Shown: positions 33,005 through 45,200, counted from the first letter of the stretch. The stretch is DNA of 64,000 nucleotides from Parietaria judaica (GCA_954871525.1 OX940865.1:1984001-2048000); one strand, 5' to 3'. Translations and numbers: made by a program. The notes: generated by a model from the sequence alone, not told the origin.

Positions 33005-34790
33005 CATGGTTGAAGGATATATAGTATCGTAATTTAATCTAACGGTTCAAAGAACTGATTATTTGGTTAATAAATTAATAATTAAAATTGAAATTTAATT
33101 TCTTGATATATTAAATATTAATTTTTAATTAGAAAATATACCCGATCCGAAAATTCAGACCGGGGCGGGCTGCATTGTGCAGCTCAACCCGCGGCACAGG
33201 GTGACCAGGGGCAGATGTTACAGCCCCAGGGTCAAACCCTAGCAGCCACGGGCCGGGCGCGTGGTAAAGCCCAGCACCGGGCGAGGCCCAGGGAAAAACC
33301 CTTGCGGGCTGCCCTGGTGCGGAGCGCGCTGGGCTCGCGCACGGGCTTGCGGTCCACGCTGCTTGGCAGCGTAATGCGCCTACAGGCCCATCCCGAGCCG
33401 CGCGCTGCCCTGTCCCTCCCGAGGGCTGGGCTTGGGTATTCCTCGGGCACGTGGGCTCAGGCTTAAGCCCGGAAGGCCCAGATGCAATATTTTAAAATAT
33501 GGGCCAGTTTGTAATTCGACCCAGTACCCTTGGAATAAATAAATAAAATATTAATTATTATTATTTAAATTTATTTATTATGAATTAAATTAATTATGTT
33601 TAATTAATTAAGAATAAAATATGGATGTTATTTCTGGATAAATAACATTGACTTATTTTATATAATTCATAAAATTAAATATGGATATTATTTAATCATT
33701 GGCGTATTTTAAAATTTCTTGAATAATTATTAATAAGCCGCAAAGTAATTCAATGATAATTCTAGGAGAATAAGTATCATTGAAATCTAATTATAAATAT
33801 TCATCATAGATATAATTTTTTATAATCTATTTTCATAACCTGTAAACACAGCGTCTATGTTTTTTCATTATTAATATGTCGAGATTAGGATAGATATAAA
33901 TAATAAAGAATAAATTTAAGAGTATTTATTATTAGTCGAAAAAATATCAATCATACAATCTTGCCTAAGGAAGAGGGAATCAAAAGTACGGGGCCGGTTC
34001 ACCATCCACTTCTGGGTGACCGGTTAGGACCCCTCCCATCTACCTGAAGAGCGTGTGAATTGACCTATCACTACCGATAAAGTAATAAATACTATAAATG
34101 TTGTATGAACAAATTACGAAAGTTTATATTAAGGCTTTATTAATTATGATAGAATTAAAAACGTTATCTTAATAAAACCATGGCAAGTATGGAATATCAT
34201 AAAGGTCTTCATTATTACTGTCACAAGGTCGGCTAACCACAGTGCCTCGAGTCACCCTAGTGTGTCCATTCCCTAAGGAAGGTGTGCTTGTGGGAGGTTT
34301 TACACTGTGATAGTTCAAAAAGAATATGGGGGCGGAGGAATCTAGGAAATGGACCGCGAGTCACCCTAGAGTGACCATTCCCTAAGGACGACGTTACCAA
34401 GAGGATCACGAGAACCAAAAAAATAATGGATTAAGCTTGCACGGAAGTTGGTGCTTCCTGTTCGTATATGGTGATAGTTAATAATCATAGGGAACTTGGT
34501 TGGTTCTTGTTTTAAGTATTAATTAAGTTTATGACTAAACTTAATTTAACCAAACTACACGATTGATACGCGAGTCACCCTGGATTGACCACGCCACTAA
34601 GGACGGCAACGACGTATAGAGTTGGTTAAATTATCACGATATAGTTAAAGGGTTTAATTAACGCTTTCCCATAACATGTTTGCATCATGTAAATATTTCA
34701 AACCAAACTATATACCTAAAACATTCTACTTATATTGAAGTTTAATGAGTTTCTTTTTCAATTCCAGTATAAAGTGTCTATCCCAAATAA
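33005..34790 (+). other. Long leader of copy C and trace of the ORF1 start
   Basis: GC-rich block 33160-33480, then AT-rich sequence, a strong hairpin (33994-34023: CCGGTTCACC and GGTGACCGG arms), and three palindromic motifs starting at 34251, 34360 and 34574. It ends with TTTCTTTTTCAATTCCAG and about 15 further bases that match the ORF1 start of A and B, with ATG changed to ATT. The rest of ORF1 is absent. Confidence 0.75.
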
Positions 34791-36060
34791 ATAAAGAAAA
34801 ATCTGATGTGTATTTAATGTCAAGACAATAAATGTTCGAATAAATGATTTTGTTCACTTATTAATTATCTTTTGTGATTAGCTAGTATTTCCACTCGATA
34901 TTACAAGGGAGTAACTTGTAGGTTCTAGAAATCTAGAAATGGCTACAGATGAACAAAGATAAGATAATCACCCATCCCAATGATTGGTTAAGGTTGAAAC
35001 TTTTGACTGAATTTGTGATTTAGAAGACAATCATAAGTTTACTGTGTGAGTAAAACTAATGGGATAATTATTTTAGTGGGAGCAAGTCGTTTAAATATAA
35101 TAAATTTTTATTTTCAAGAACAATATTTATTATACCCGTGACTTAAGTGGAAATTCAAATATCCACTTATATAAACAAAGTTTTATCATTGTAGATAATA
35201 ATGAAATTATTATTTATGATATGATCTAGTTGTTTATATTTATTGTCACGTGAAGTAAAATAAACGAGATCAGACTATTATGAAATAAAGAATGAATAAT
35301 ATGGATGTGTCATCCTAAAAAAAAGGTTAAATGTTGAAGTGATCGATCATACCTTAGGCATATAAATGATAGTTATATTAATTTGGATGAGATAAACATG
35401 ATGGACCAATGCGTGAACTGTTCGTCAGTTCCCTGCCTGTTTGAGAATCTTGTCGAAAGATTAAAATGACTAAAAGACCATTTTATGAGAAAAAGGTCTA
35501 AAGAGCCACAGTTCCTATAAAGCTTGTACATACATGGTGTATGTGGTCCATTATAAAATCTCAAGAAGGAGAAGAAAACTTTATCTAATGATTGGCAAGT
35601 ATTCAAGGTAAAGGTATGCATGCAAAGTAAAATAGATTTTTTGTAAGTTGAAGAAATTTATTGCATGAACCGATTTTTTATAATTCAATTAATCCCTTAT
35701 GACTCTTCATTTATTTTGAATGGGTGAATCTGAACTTTCGGTTTAATGATCACCTTATAGAGAAATTTATTCTCAGATAGTCAACATTTTCTTTCACACC
35801 AGCACAATGATGAGTTCAAGAAAGAAAAAGAACAAGAACCTTTAAGAAATGATTAAAGGTGAAGAATCTTTTTATATTTTTATGGGACTTGGACGAAATC
35901 TAGTTTATGATCATATAAGAGAGTAATTATTTTTCAACAATAGTAACCTTTTTGGAATATGACTCCATATTAAACTATGAACCTCAAGGTAAAATATTAC
36001 TAGAGGAATTGGTAAATGACAAGATAATTAGACAATCAACAGCGACAGTTGATAATCAGA
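34791..36060 (+). pseudogene. Copy C degenerate internal region with integrase trace
   Basis: Mostly unreadable AT-rich sequence. At about 35370-35560 joined frames read INLDEIN, then LPV-ESC with KMTKRPF and ATVPIKLVHT. This is the HHCC zinc-binding end and core start of a copia integrase, with Cys codons mutated. Nothing recognisable as gag or protease remains upstream, and no further integrase downstream. Confidence 0.65.
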
Positions 36061-37853
36061 CTACAGAAACCACGGTCCCAAAATCAGAACCAAATGATAC
36101 TCAAATGTAGTGGGTGGTTTTAAAAATCAGAAAGACACTATAACTGATCCTAGTTAGAATTTCATCTGATACTGAGGGAGTACTCGGACGTAGTGGGAGG
36201 TTCAGCTGAACGGTTAAACACTACGAGTACGCGTAGTTGGTATTTCACCTAGCTGTTTCAAAGACTATCGTTGAAGATCCCATAGGCTAAAAACAAGCTA
36301 TGGTTGATCCTGATAAGGGAGAATGACAGGAAGCCATGAACCAAAAAATAGAATCAATGGATTATAATGAAGTCAGAGAACTTGTAGACTTACTGAATGG
36401 TTTCAAAACCATTGGCTGTAACTGGGTATACAAGAGAAAGATAGTAGTGGACGGGAAGGTTGAAACCTTCAAGGCTAGACTAGTGGCAAAGGGTTTTACC
36501 CAGAGGGAAGGTATTGGTTTCGATGAGACATTCGCTCCAGTCGCTAAGTATAGGTCCATCCGGATTCTCATGGCCATAGCCTGTATTCTCAATTACCAGA
36601 TTCGGCAGATAGATGTCAAAACTGCATTCCTGAACGGGTACATTGACGAGAACATCTATATGGACCAACCAGAAGGGTTCGTGCGACAGGGTCAAGAAGC
36701 GAAAGTTTGCGGATTACTCAAGTCCATTTATGGATTGAAGCAAGCTTCCAGATCCTGGAATCTAAGGTTTGTTGAAACCATCAAGACCTATTGATTCATT
36801 TAGAACATAACTGAGGCCTGCATTTATAAACTCAATATTGAGTGCGTGGAGACATTTATTTTTGTGTACGTCGACGATATTCTTCTCATTGGAAACAGTG
36901 TGAAAAGATTATCGGACATGAAGGCGTGGCTGTCTACGCAATTCCAAATGAAGGACATGGTAGAAGCCAGTTATGTTCTTGGTATCCGTATCTTTAGGGA
37001 TCGCAATAACAGGTTTCTGGCCTTATCACAAGCATCTTACATTCATAAGGTGCTTGAACGTTTTGCAATGGAAAACTCCAAGGGATGTAATTTACCGACC
37101 AGGCATGGAGTGTTCCTTAGCAGGAAACAGTGTCCAACTTCTCTGGAAAAGCAAGACGAGATGAGGCGGATACCGTATGCTTCAGCAGTGGGAAGTCTGA
37201 TGTATGCTATGCAGTCTACTAGACCAGACATATGTTATGCTACTGGAATAGTTAGTAGATACCAATCCAACCCTGGTATGGCTCAATGGACTGTAGTGAA
37301 GAACATTCTCAAGTATCTTCGGAGAACGAGAAACTATATGTTAGTGTTTTCATGGTCAGAACTGAATCCACTAGGATACACTGATTCGGACTTTATTTCT
37401 GATATGGACGCGAGAAAGTCGACGTCGGGAGCAGTGTACACACTTGCTGGTGGAGCGATATTCTGGAGAAGCGTAAAGCAATCTTGTATCGGAGATTCCA
37501 CAATGGAAGGTGCATATGTAGCTTCCTGTGAAGCAGGCAAAGAATCAGTTTGGCTAAAGAATTTCTACATAGAGCTGGGTGTAGTCCAAGATGTAGATGG
37601 GCCCCAAATGCTATACTGTGACAACACTGGCGCAGTGGCAAACTCTAAAGAGCCGAGTGACCATAACAAGGCGAAACATATAGAGAGAAAATACCATCTC
37701 ATTAGAGAAATAGTACGTTGAGGTGACGTACGGGTTGTGAAAATAGCCACGAAAGACAATCTGGCTGATCTATTTACCAAGACGTTGCCAGAGAAAATAT
37801 TCAGGAAGCATCTTGAAAATATGGGCGAGAAAGACATGAGTCATCTTCTTTAA
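36061..37853 (+). pseudogene. Copy C pol: linker, RT and RNase H
   Basis: Linker with the RRSGR-type phrase (36095-36210). RT from about 36300: NWVYKRKIVVDGKVETFKARL, motif A QIDVKTAFLNGYIDENIYMD (36600-36665), YGLKQASRSWN, and VYVDDILLIG at about 36864-36893. RNase H: GYTDSDF (about 37380), TMEGAYVASCEAG (37500) and YCDNTG (37614). The Glu expected in EAEY is Ala here, so RNase H is probably inactive. Only a few stops occur (36792, 36801, 37719), making this the best preserved pol in the window. Stop TAA at 37851-37853. Confidence 0.92.
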
Positions 37854-37868
37854 GTACAAGTGAGAGAT

Positions 37869-40630
37869 TATTGGACATATATGTCCTTAAACAAGATATT
37901 TATCCATTTGTAAAAGATTATGACAAGTCATTGAATAAATATGGTACTTATTATGTTAATCTTGTTATAGTTTCTGATAGAATAAAACAGAATGTTCGTT
38001 TCCTTAAAGTTCATAAAGAATGCAATTATGTTATTATTCTCACAACAGAGTCAATGTGAGAAAGACTTCATAATCAAAATAAATGAACTTAAAAATGCCC
38101 CTGACCTGATTAACTTGGTGGGAGCCCATTAATCGTATAAGGTCATCAATGTGACTAAGTGACAATCCTATTCTGGATTATGTGTGTGTCATAATCACTA
38201 GAAGTGCATTAAGTTTGAAGTGTCTTCATACTGGACTGGACCTGACTTAAACTCAAGAAGTGATCATATAAGACCGTCACTGATAACATGTAGTTGAGTC
38301 ACAAATAGATGGTCAAATAGATATGAGTTCTAAGTCCTGAGTGGTATTAAGTCCGAGCAACTGGCTTGGTTGTTCTTTGATTTAGCCGTTAAAGAACATA
38401 AGATATTACCGTTGTTCCTAACACTATTATTTTGGGAACATGATAGTCAGTCGGAAGGGTAAACTGATCATAGACATGGGCATCACACAGCTCTCTTCAG
38501 AGTCATGAAGATTCCCTTGATTGTCGGTAGTGAGAAGTGAGAGGTACCCATGCGCAACTAATGAATCGAAACCATAAGTGGGTTACTGACAATAATAGTG
38601 ACTGATTCAAGGAGGAAAAATGCAATGAGGGGCAATACGGTAAAAACCGTCTGCTCAATGGTGAGTCATCAAGTGAAAGAACAATTACCGGAATTTGATT
38701 GTATCAATGGAAACCCTATTATATAAAGAGAAGAATATATACTGTATCATTAAAGAGTTCAGCCTCGGGTCTATTGTGGAGTCACTTCGAGGTTTGACGA
38801 ACAACTAGCAATTCATTAGAGCTTAAGTGATACAGATCCATGGTCCCCATGATACCTCCGTAACGAATTATACGTACGTGATTAAAATATATTATGGATA
38901 ATGTTTAATCATTTATCTAGACTTATAAAACTGAAAGGTCTGTGACTGACGTCAGATAGTATTATCGTCAGCGTGGCAAAAGTACCATATCTTGGTACAC
39001 GAAATAAACTAATAAAAAGAAACTTAGAATTTAGATTTTATATATCCAAACCATTTTGTTTGAAATTGATTTCTAAGAAACTTTTCTTTTTGAACCAAAT
39101 CATTTCGACTTACAGTTTGTGATTTATGGATTTTCTAAGTTTATGCTCGCTCGATAAACTATGAAATTAAATGACATGTCACGAATTTAAATGATGGTGT
39201 GGCACCATGAAATTTTAATGTGTGATATTGAGATCATGAAATATTAATATAATTTAATTATTTTGATTTAATTATTAATATCCTATTAATAATTAATTAA
39301 TAATTAATATCCTATTAATAATTAATTAATAATTAATAGATTTATATTAATAAATAAAAAATATTTTCCGTATAATTAATTATTTGGTTATAGGAAACCC
39401 TAGCTATTTCGAATGGTATGTTTTGGACATTCCATATTTGCGGCATAAGTACCACTTGTTTTGGTATTTTAGCAAATCCCTAAAATCAATTGAATCCATT
39501 GGATCGGTTATGATTTAAAGTCAGCCGTTTGATTAAGATAATTGATTTTAACCCTAATGGTAATTCAAAATTCATAGCTTGGTTACCAATCTTATGTATT
39601 TCGAATTTGGTTAGTTAATTTTATCCGTTGGATCGGTTTTAAGATTTAATCTTTACTGTCAGATTAGAAATTAATTAATATTATATATATCGTATATAAT
39701 TCGAATAAATGAGGATAAGGAATTCGAATTAGGGTTTTGATAAAACCCTATGGTATTTGATTTTGTACCTAATTGATTTGATCCATTTGATTGGTTTAAG
39801 ATTTATTTTTTACCATTTGATTTAGATAATAATTAAAGACTTCGAATTTTATTATATATGAATATATATAATTCGAATTTTATAATATGAAGATAAGATT
39901 AAATACTTTGATCTTATCATGTATTTTTTATTTACTTAAATCCCTAATTAATTATATCCATTGGATTTAGATGAGATTAAATGTGGACCATTGGATTGGA
40001 ATAGCTAATTATATTTAATTATAAAAATTCAAAAATAGGGAGGGAATATCTCCAATTCGGTTACATTTTGAGGCCTATAAATAGGAAGCTCATTCTACAC
40101 ATTTTTCACACCTTCCCCAGAGCAAAAACTCTCCCTCTCCCTCTCTCTCTAGGGTCTGCGTATTTTCTGCTTCTGATCTCTTTTTCTGGTCCGGCTTAGG
40201 AGACATTTTCTCCGGTAGCTTAAAAAGAACCATCAGTTAAATTTTTGCGACGGAGTCCTGCCGACGAAGCCTATGCTTTGGTACGAGGAGTCCAGGAGAA
40301 TATCCCGGAAGATCACGGGAGTTTCCCCTCAGAGATTCAGAGTGCGCAACCGAGATCATCACTAGAGGGAAGGCCTTATGCATTGGGTTAATAAATGTAA
40401 CCATTTACTGCTTTCTATTTATTTCCTATTCGACTAGTCTATTAATAATTTTTATGAAATATTAAATTCGTAATATTTATCGGAACTTGTTGAAATGGTA
40501 ATTAGCCAATATCCGTGTTGTCGGGCCGGTAACAAGTTTTCCACTTTAAAATAATTTTTTAAATGTTACAGAGACGGCTCGTAGCATATTTTGTGGTAAT
40601 GAGGTCGGGAATAAAACCCCGATTTCCACA
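37869..40630 (+). repeat. 3' LTR of copy C
   Basis: It starts TATTGGACATATATGTCC (TGTTGG in other copies), preceded by the purine tract GTGAGAGAT, and ends GATTTCCACA. 2762 bp. TATA box near 40074. A 33-bp TTAATATCCTATTAATAATT unit is duplicated at 39276-39330. Confidence 0.93.
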
Positions 40631-42330
40631 CTTAGTCCCTCCTCTGTCCGCCCTAGGTAAGTGTTTCTCACCTTCAGAGAGTGTTCTTCGATTTGGCCGA
40701 GGCGTTTCTTACCTAGTTTTCTTTGATGTGCAACGCCCGAGGAGTCTATGAAGTCTTCGAGCAGCCAACACTCGTCCCCAGACCTCCGCAAGGAACATCC
40801 CACATACATTCACCAGATATCGTCTGGGACTGATGAGACTCATGAGGACGCCCCACTGAAAGCTTTAGTGGCCAAGGCGTAGGAGGCCCAACCCTCTCGG
40901 AGGGTTAAAGTGGAGAGAAAAGTGGCGGATGATGCCAAGGTACGTTATGAGGCGAGCGTTGAGGGGAAGGTTGCTCGGGCGAAGTTGCCGGGTGACGTCG
41001 TGCCTCGTCAGAAGAAGCGTGATCACTCCCCTGAACACCCCAAGGTCGACGCGGCCCCACCTAAGAGGGGAAAGGTGATTCTAAAGCGTTAGGCACCTTG
41101 TACAAGGTCGCATCCCCATGGGTACGTTGCGCCCCCTCGTCGCTCGGATGAGAAATGGAAGGCTTCTGCGGTTGGCAATGGGAGTAGCAGCCGCTCGGAG
41201 TTAGGAGATCACCAAGTCATTTCGATCGATTTTGCAAGCTCCCACTCCCTCGTTGATTCTCCCTAGGCCTCGTCGCGATTCATTGCCAGCTCGGCTCGTC
41301 GGGGTCATCCGCTCGAAGTGCTTTCTCTGGCGCATGGCAGGGATTATGAGAAGGCGGCCCATAATGGCGTTACGGTAATCCCGACGACCACAAGCTATCT
41401 AAGAAATATTTTGTCGAGGTGTTTTTCAACTCGTTATTCATTGTTGCAGTTCCTCACCGCGATGAACGAGATGGTTTTGACCTATGAAAAAGATGTCGCG
41501 ACCCTAAAGCTGGAGCTCAAAGAGGCGGCCTTGCCAGGATCTGACGAACGCTTGAAGGAGGCCAAGGCCCAACTCACCGAGTGGGAGAAAGAGGTGCGAG
41601 CTACTCAGGGGAAACTTCCCAAGGCCGAGGAGTGTCTTTACTCGTTGAGCCTGGACGCTGATTTCCAGAATGAAACGACTGAGAAGCTTCAGGCCCAGGT
41701 CTCCGAGGAGCGTAACCGATGCAGGGCTCTCCAGGACGAGGTGTCGTCCTTTTGGGCCGAGGTCGCCAGGGTTGAGGCCTTTGAGCGGAGCCTGAAGGCA
41801 TCTCGAGAGGGCCTATGAAAGCAACCGAGGAGCTCTAAGAGGCAAAGACTGAGGTGGTTTTGGTGACTCGCCTTGCCGTGCAAAAGGTTTCTGATAATAT
41901 AAATAAGAAGATATAGCGTCGTAACGACACCATTGCCAAACTCGGACATCAGCTCGCAAAGTTTACTTCTGCCGGAGGGTCCCAAGGTAAATGCCCGAAC
42001 TTTATTCAGTGTATTTTCAAAGCCGCTACCTGTGTAGGAGTTCTTGCTGGCGTGGTTGTGTTGGGTTTCATTTCCCAGGTGGTGCTCCGTCTCATGCCGC
42101 TGGTCCCGGGTCCTCTCCGGTCTCAAGCACCACCTGTTCTTGCCCACCCGTCGTCGAATACATCCGTCGCGATCCTACTCTCCTCAATGAAAGGGGATCA
42201 AGATGAAGTCCCCGATGCTAGTGCCGGTGTGGAGGGTGCCGTAGACAGTGGGCTCGGTGGAGACAAGGTCGTGGGCGAGCTGGAGGAGGATGCCGGAGAT
42301 CGCAACATTGAAGTTATCGAGGAGACCTAA
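40631..42330 (+). pseudogene. Gypsy E antisense ORF, C-terminal half with coiled coil
   Basis: It continues the ORF interrupted at 30274. Frames read ALVAKA-EAQPSRRVKVERKVADDAK in a basic, Pro-rich region (40860-41090), then EVLSLAHGRDYE, then a long coiled coil at 41460-41818 (TYEKDVATLKLELKEAAL, LKEAKAQLTEWEKEVRATQG, TEKLQAQVSEERNRCRALQD). After a stop at 41816 it goes on to an acidic tail ending RNIEVIEET-stop (42330). This organisation is typical of the coiled-coil extra ORFs of Tat elements. Its function is unknown. Confidence 0.75.
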
Positions 42331-43350
42331 TCAGTTCGGGGGATTCACCCCTTTTTCCGATTTCTGTTTTTCTGCTCTTAATTTGACTGCGTTTATGACA
42401 ATACGCACCTTTTTTGGTTGGGAGTACAACCTAGGTGCATTAGGTTTCGCTTTGGGATTTATACACCTTTTTTGGTCGGGAGTCGAACAACGGTGTTGTC
42501 ACTTTGTTTCGTCGAGGTGACTTTTGAGGAAACTCTGCTTTCCAATAAATTTCTATCCCGTTATCCCTTATTTGCTTCTTTGTCAATTTCGCGCGCCCTG
42601 GTATCTGTTTCGCTTTTACTATAATTCTTGTGCAACCTGATTAATTGATCTCGTAGATGTTTTCTTTTCGGGATTTTTTCACGTTGAGGTCTGAATGTAA
42701 GCCTTATTACGAAATCGAATCTAAGGAGATTTTGGGTGTTCATGCGGCCGAAGTATATAGTTAGGGTGGAGGTTTTTTGTCAATGTATCTGTACGGATCG
42801 AGGTGCTTTGATAGGTTTGTAAACACTTCACCTCATTTTGCGGGCTCTAATTGCGCGTGCGGATGGCAAGAGCTGGGGTGTTCCCAGGCTTCTACCCCGG
42901 GGGGTTTATAACAAAGAAGAATAGGGTTCACTCAACGAAATTTATTGATTTTGGGGGGGAATTTTGGCTCCACCTTTGGGAGGCTACCTACGTACCTGAG
43001 TTTTCCAGGATCAAGCCACTACGTAGTTCAAGTTATATATTTATTCTTTTAAGAGTAATATCTCTTTAGGTGTTGGGTGTTTCAATTTCGGAGGACTTTC
43101 AGTCCGTCCGAATTGATGAGTCAGTACACGCCGGGTTTAACTATCTCGGACACAATGTATAGTCCTTCCCAGTTTATTCCGAGGTTTCCAGCGTTTAATT
43201 TTGAAGTGTTTTGGAATATTTTACGCAGTACCAGGCCTCCTACTTTGAATGAAGGAAGCTGAACTTTCGAGTTATAGTATCTTTCTATTACCCTTTGGTA
43301 ATTGATGATCTAACTTAAAGCTCTCTCTCTTCGTTCTTCCATGTAGTTGA
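42331..43350. other. Gypsy E spacer between integrase end and antisense ORF end
   Basis: No protein domain seen on either strand. It contains the conserved block GGCTACCTACGTA ... CTACGTAGTTC (42982-43029), also found near the F3 LTR at 52808-52854. The two open frames on the plus strand (42851-43262) have no recognisable content. Confidence 0.6.
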
Positions 43351-43351
43351 G

Positions 43352-43830
43352 TTAGTCTTTTAACATTTCTTGATTTTCATCTAGTCGATCCGGGCAGAAT
43401 TCTTGTCTAAAGATTAGAAATTTTGCTGCGGCTGGGACCATTGCCTTGGTTTCGTATACCAGCGCGAAGGGTGTTTCTCCGGTGGCTTGGTGAGCTGTAG
43501 TTCTGTATGCCCAGAGAACCCTGGTTAACTCTTCGGGCCATCTCCCTTTGTTGTTGTCTAACCTCTTTTTGATCCCGTTGATTATCGTTCGGTTTACCAC
43601 TTCGAAGTGTTCATTTCCTTGTGGGTATCTCGGGGTCGAGGTGTTGAGAGAGATTCCTAGTGTGGCGCACAAATTTATAAATTTTCTCGAGATAAATTGT
43701 GGTCCATTATCCGCGATGATCACCTTTGGGAGTCCATATCTGCAAACAATGTCTTTGCACACAAAATTTTCGCCTCTAAGCCACGTTTTGTGTGCAAACA
43801 ATGTCCATATCTGCAAGCAGGGCATTTAAT
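43352..43830 (-). pseudogene. Gypsy E integrase, partial
   Basis: GLPKVIIADNGPQFISRKF (second catalytic Asp, about 43700), TPRYPQGNEHFEVVNRTI (catalytic Glu, about 43610), GRWPEELTRVLWAYRTT and GETPFALVYETKAMVP. The zinc-binding N-terminus and the first catalytic Asp (D-x-FTKW segment) are missing, removed by a deletion whose scar is at 43740-43865. Open for 157 codons. Confidence 0.9.
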
Positions 43831-43865
43831 TGGTCCGGATTCGCCTCTAAGCCACGTTTTGTGAC
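43740..43865. repeat. Deletion scar with short direct repeats inside gypsy E pol
   Basis: A 23-bp phrase starting TCGCCTCTAAGCCACG is repeated exactly at 43770-43792 and 43841-43863. ATATCTGCAA occurs twice (43736 and 43807) and GCAAACAATGTC twice. It joins RT sequence directly to integrase. This patchwork is typical of filler DNA at repaired breaks. Confidence 0.65.
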
Positions 43866-43914
43866 TAGGTGAGCGATGTGATGAAACTCTGAATGAACAT
43901 TTTGACGGGTTCAG

Positions 43915-44420
43915 CTACATTCGGTACTTTTTTAGCATCTCGAAGCATTGTTCGAGGTGAGCGATGTGATCTTCCGAATGTTTGGATTCAACCAACATGT
44001 CGTCTATATAGACCTCCATGGTTTTTCCAAGGAATTCCGAGAACATTTTGTTTACAAGTCGTTGGTAGGTTGCTCCTGCGTTTTTCAGCCCGAACGGCAT
44101 TACCTTGTACCAGTAAATCCCTCGTTCAGTTACGAACGATGTTTTTTCCTGGTCATCGGGATGCATTAGGATCTGATTGTAACCAGAAAAGGCTTCCATG
44201 AAAGAGAGCACGTCGTGTCCATATGTTTCTTTGCCTTTTCATTCTATGTGTGGGAGTGGGGAGTTGTCCCTAGGACATGCCTTGTTTAGGTCGGTGAAAT
44301 CGATGCATAGCTTTCATTTTCTGCTCTTCTTTTTTACTACTACTGTATTGGCCAGCTAGTCTTGGTATCTTACCTCGCGAATTGATCCTATTTTGAGAAG
44401 CCTTTCGACCTCTTCATTCA
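43915..44420 (-). pseudogene. Gypsy E reverse transcriptase, N-terminal half
   Basis: Degenerate CIDFTDLNKACPRD-like sequence near 44290, then SFMEAFSGYNQI (about 44200, with Glu in place of the catalytic Asp of FMDAFSGY), MPFGLKNAGATYQRLVNKMF (about 44090) and VYIDDMLVES (about 44010). It stops after EMLKKYRM at 43915. RT thumb, RNase H and integrase N-terminus are deleted. Confidence 0.9.
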
Positions 44421-44761
44421 CCGCCCTGGAGCGTTCTGGGGCATGTTTTCGTCTCTTTCGCTTGATTGGTTTGAAACTCAGATCAACATTGAGTATTTCG
44501 CCTTTCATCTCGCTTCTGGGGTATGATTTCTAGACTGATTCGTGGCATGTTCTCGTGGGACCAAGCGAAGCATTCTTTGTTCATTTTTAAGAAATTGATG
44601 AGCCGCTTGAGCATTTCGCCTTTCAGCTCGCTTCCGATCCCGAGGGTGTTTATGCAGTTGTTGTCGTCGATGGGGACTTATCGCACCATTTCGATGGTCG
44701 GGGATTCGTAGTCCTCATCCGAGTTGTTTTTCACCTCGTTTATTCGTGGGTGCTGTAGTTG

Positions 44762-45200
44762 CTATGCCTGATTTACCGTGCCCTGTTTAGTGAGCAGGAA
44801 ACTGTTCATGTAACACCTTCGTGCCATGGCTTGGTCACCCCTAATTTCTTTGATCCCTTCGTCGCTTAGGAACTGCAAACTTTGGTGATACGTCGAGGAA
44901 ACTGCCCTCATGGCAAGCATCCATGGTCTTCCCAGGATTGCATTGTAGGGCGAGGGGCAGTCTATAATCAAGAACTTGGTAATGATGTTCACGCCTTCTG
45001 CCATTACTGGGAGTTTAATCTCTCTGACACAGTTTACGGAGTGGCCGCTGAAACCAGTAAGGGGCACTGTTTCCATGTTGATGTCCTATGGCCTTATTTT
45101 TATTTGGCCACGAGTTGATAGGAAAATTACGTACGCGGAGCTTCTGTTGTCGATGAGAATCCTTTTCCTTTTTCTAATTTGCGATCTTGAGGGTTATGAC
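44762..45200 (-). pseudogene. Gypsy E protease
   Basis: ILIDNRSSAYVIF near 45150 is the aspartic protease active site. The Asp is kept but the following Gly is Arg, and the second Asp of DNGSSAD is Tyr. LPVMAEGVNIITKFLIID and AILGRPWM (about 44940) follow. A stop lies between the active site and the downstream part. Confidence 0.85.

Larger units (their letters stand above)
30275..40630 (+). mobile_element. Copia family 1, copy C (two complete LTRs)
   Basis: 10356 bp with both LTRs, PBS, leader, degenerate internal region, RT and RNase H. Flanks are CTCGG (30270-30274) and CTTAG (40631-40635). They differ at the two bases of a CG, as expected if both strands of a methylated CpG later deaminated. 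Of the family-1 copies here it is the only one with both ends in place. Confidence 0.92.

Noticed and set aside
36480..37837. Minus-strand ORFs opposite copia pol (several of 62-90 codons)
   Set aside because: They are shadows of the plus-strand RT and RNase H and recur in B and D only because the coding strand is conserved.
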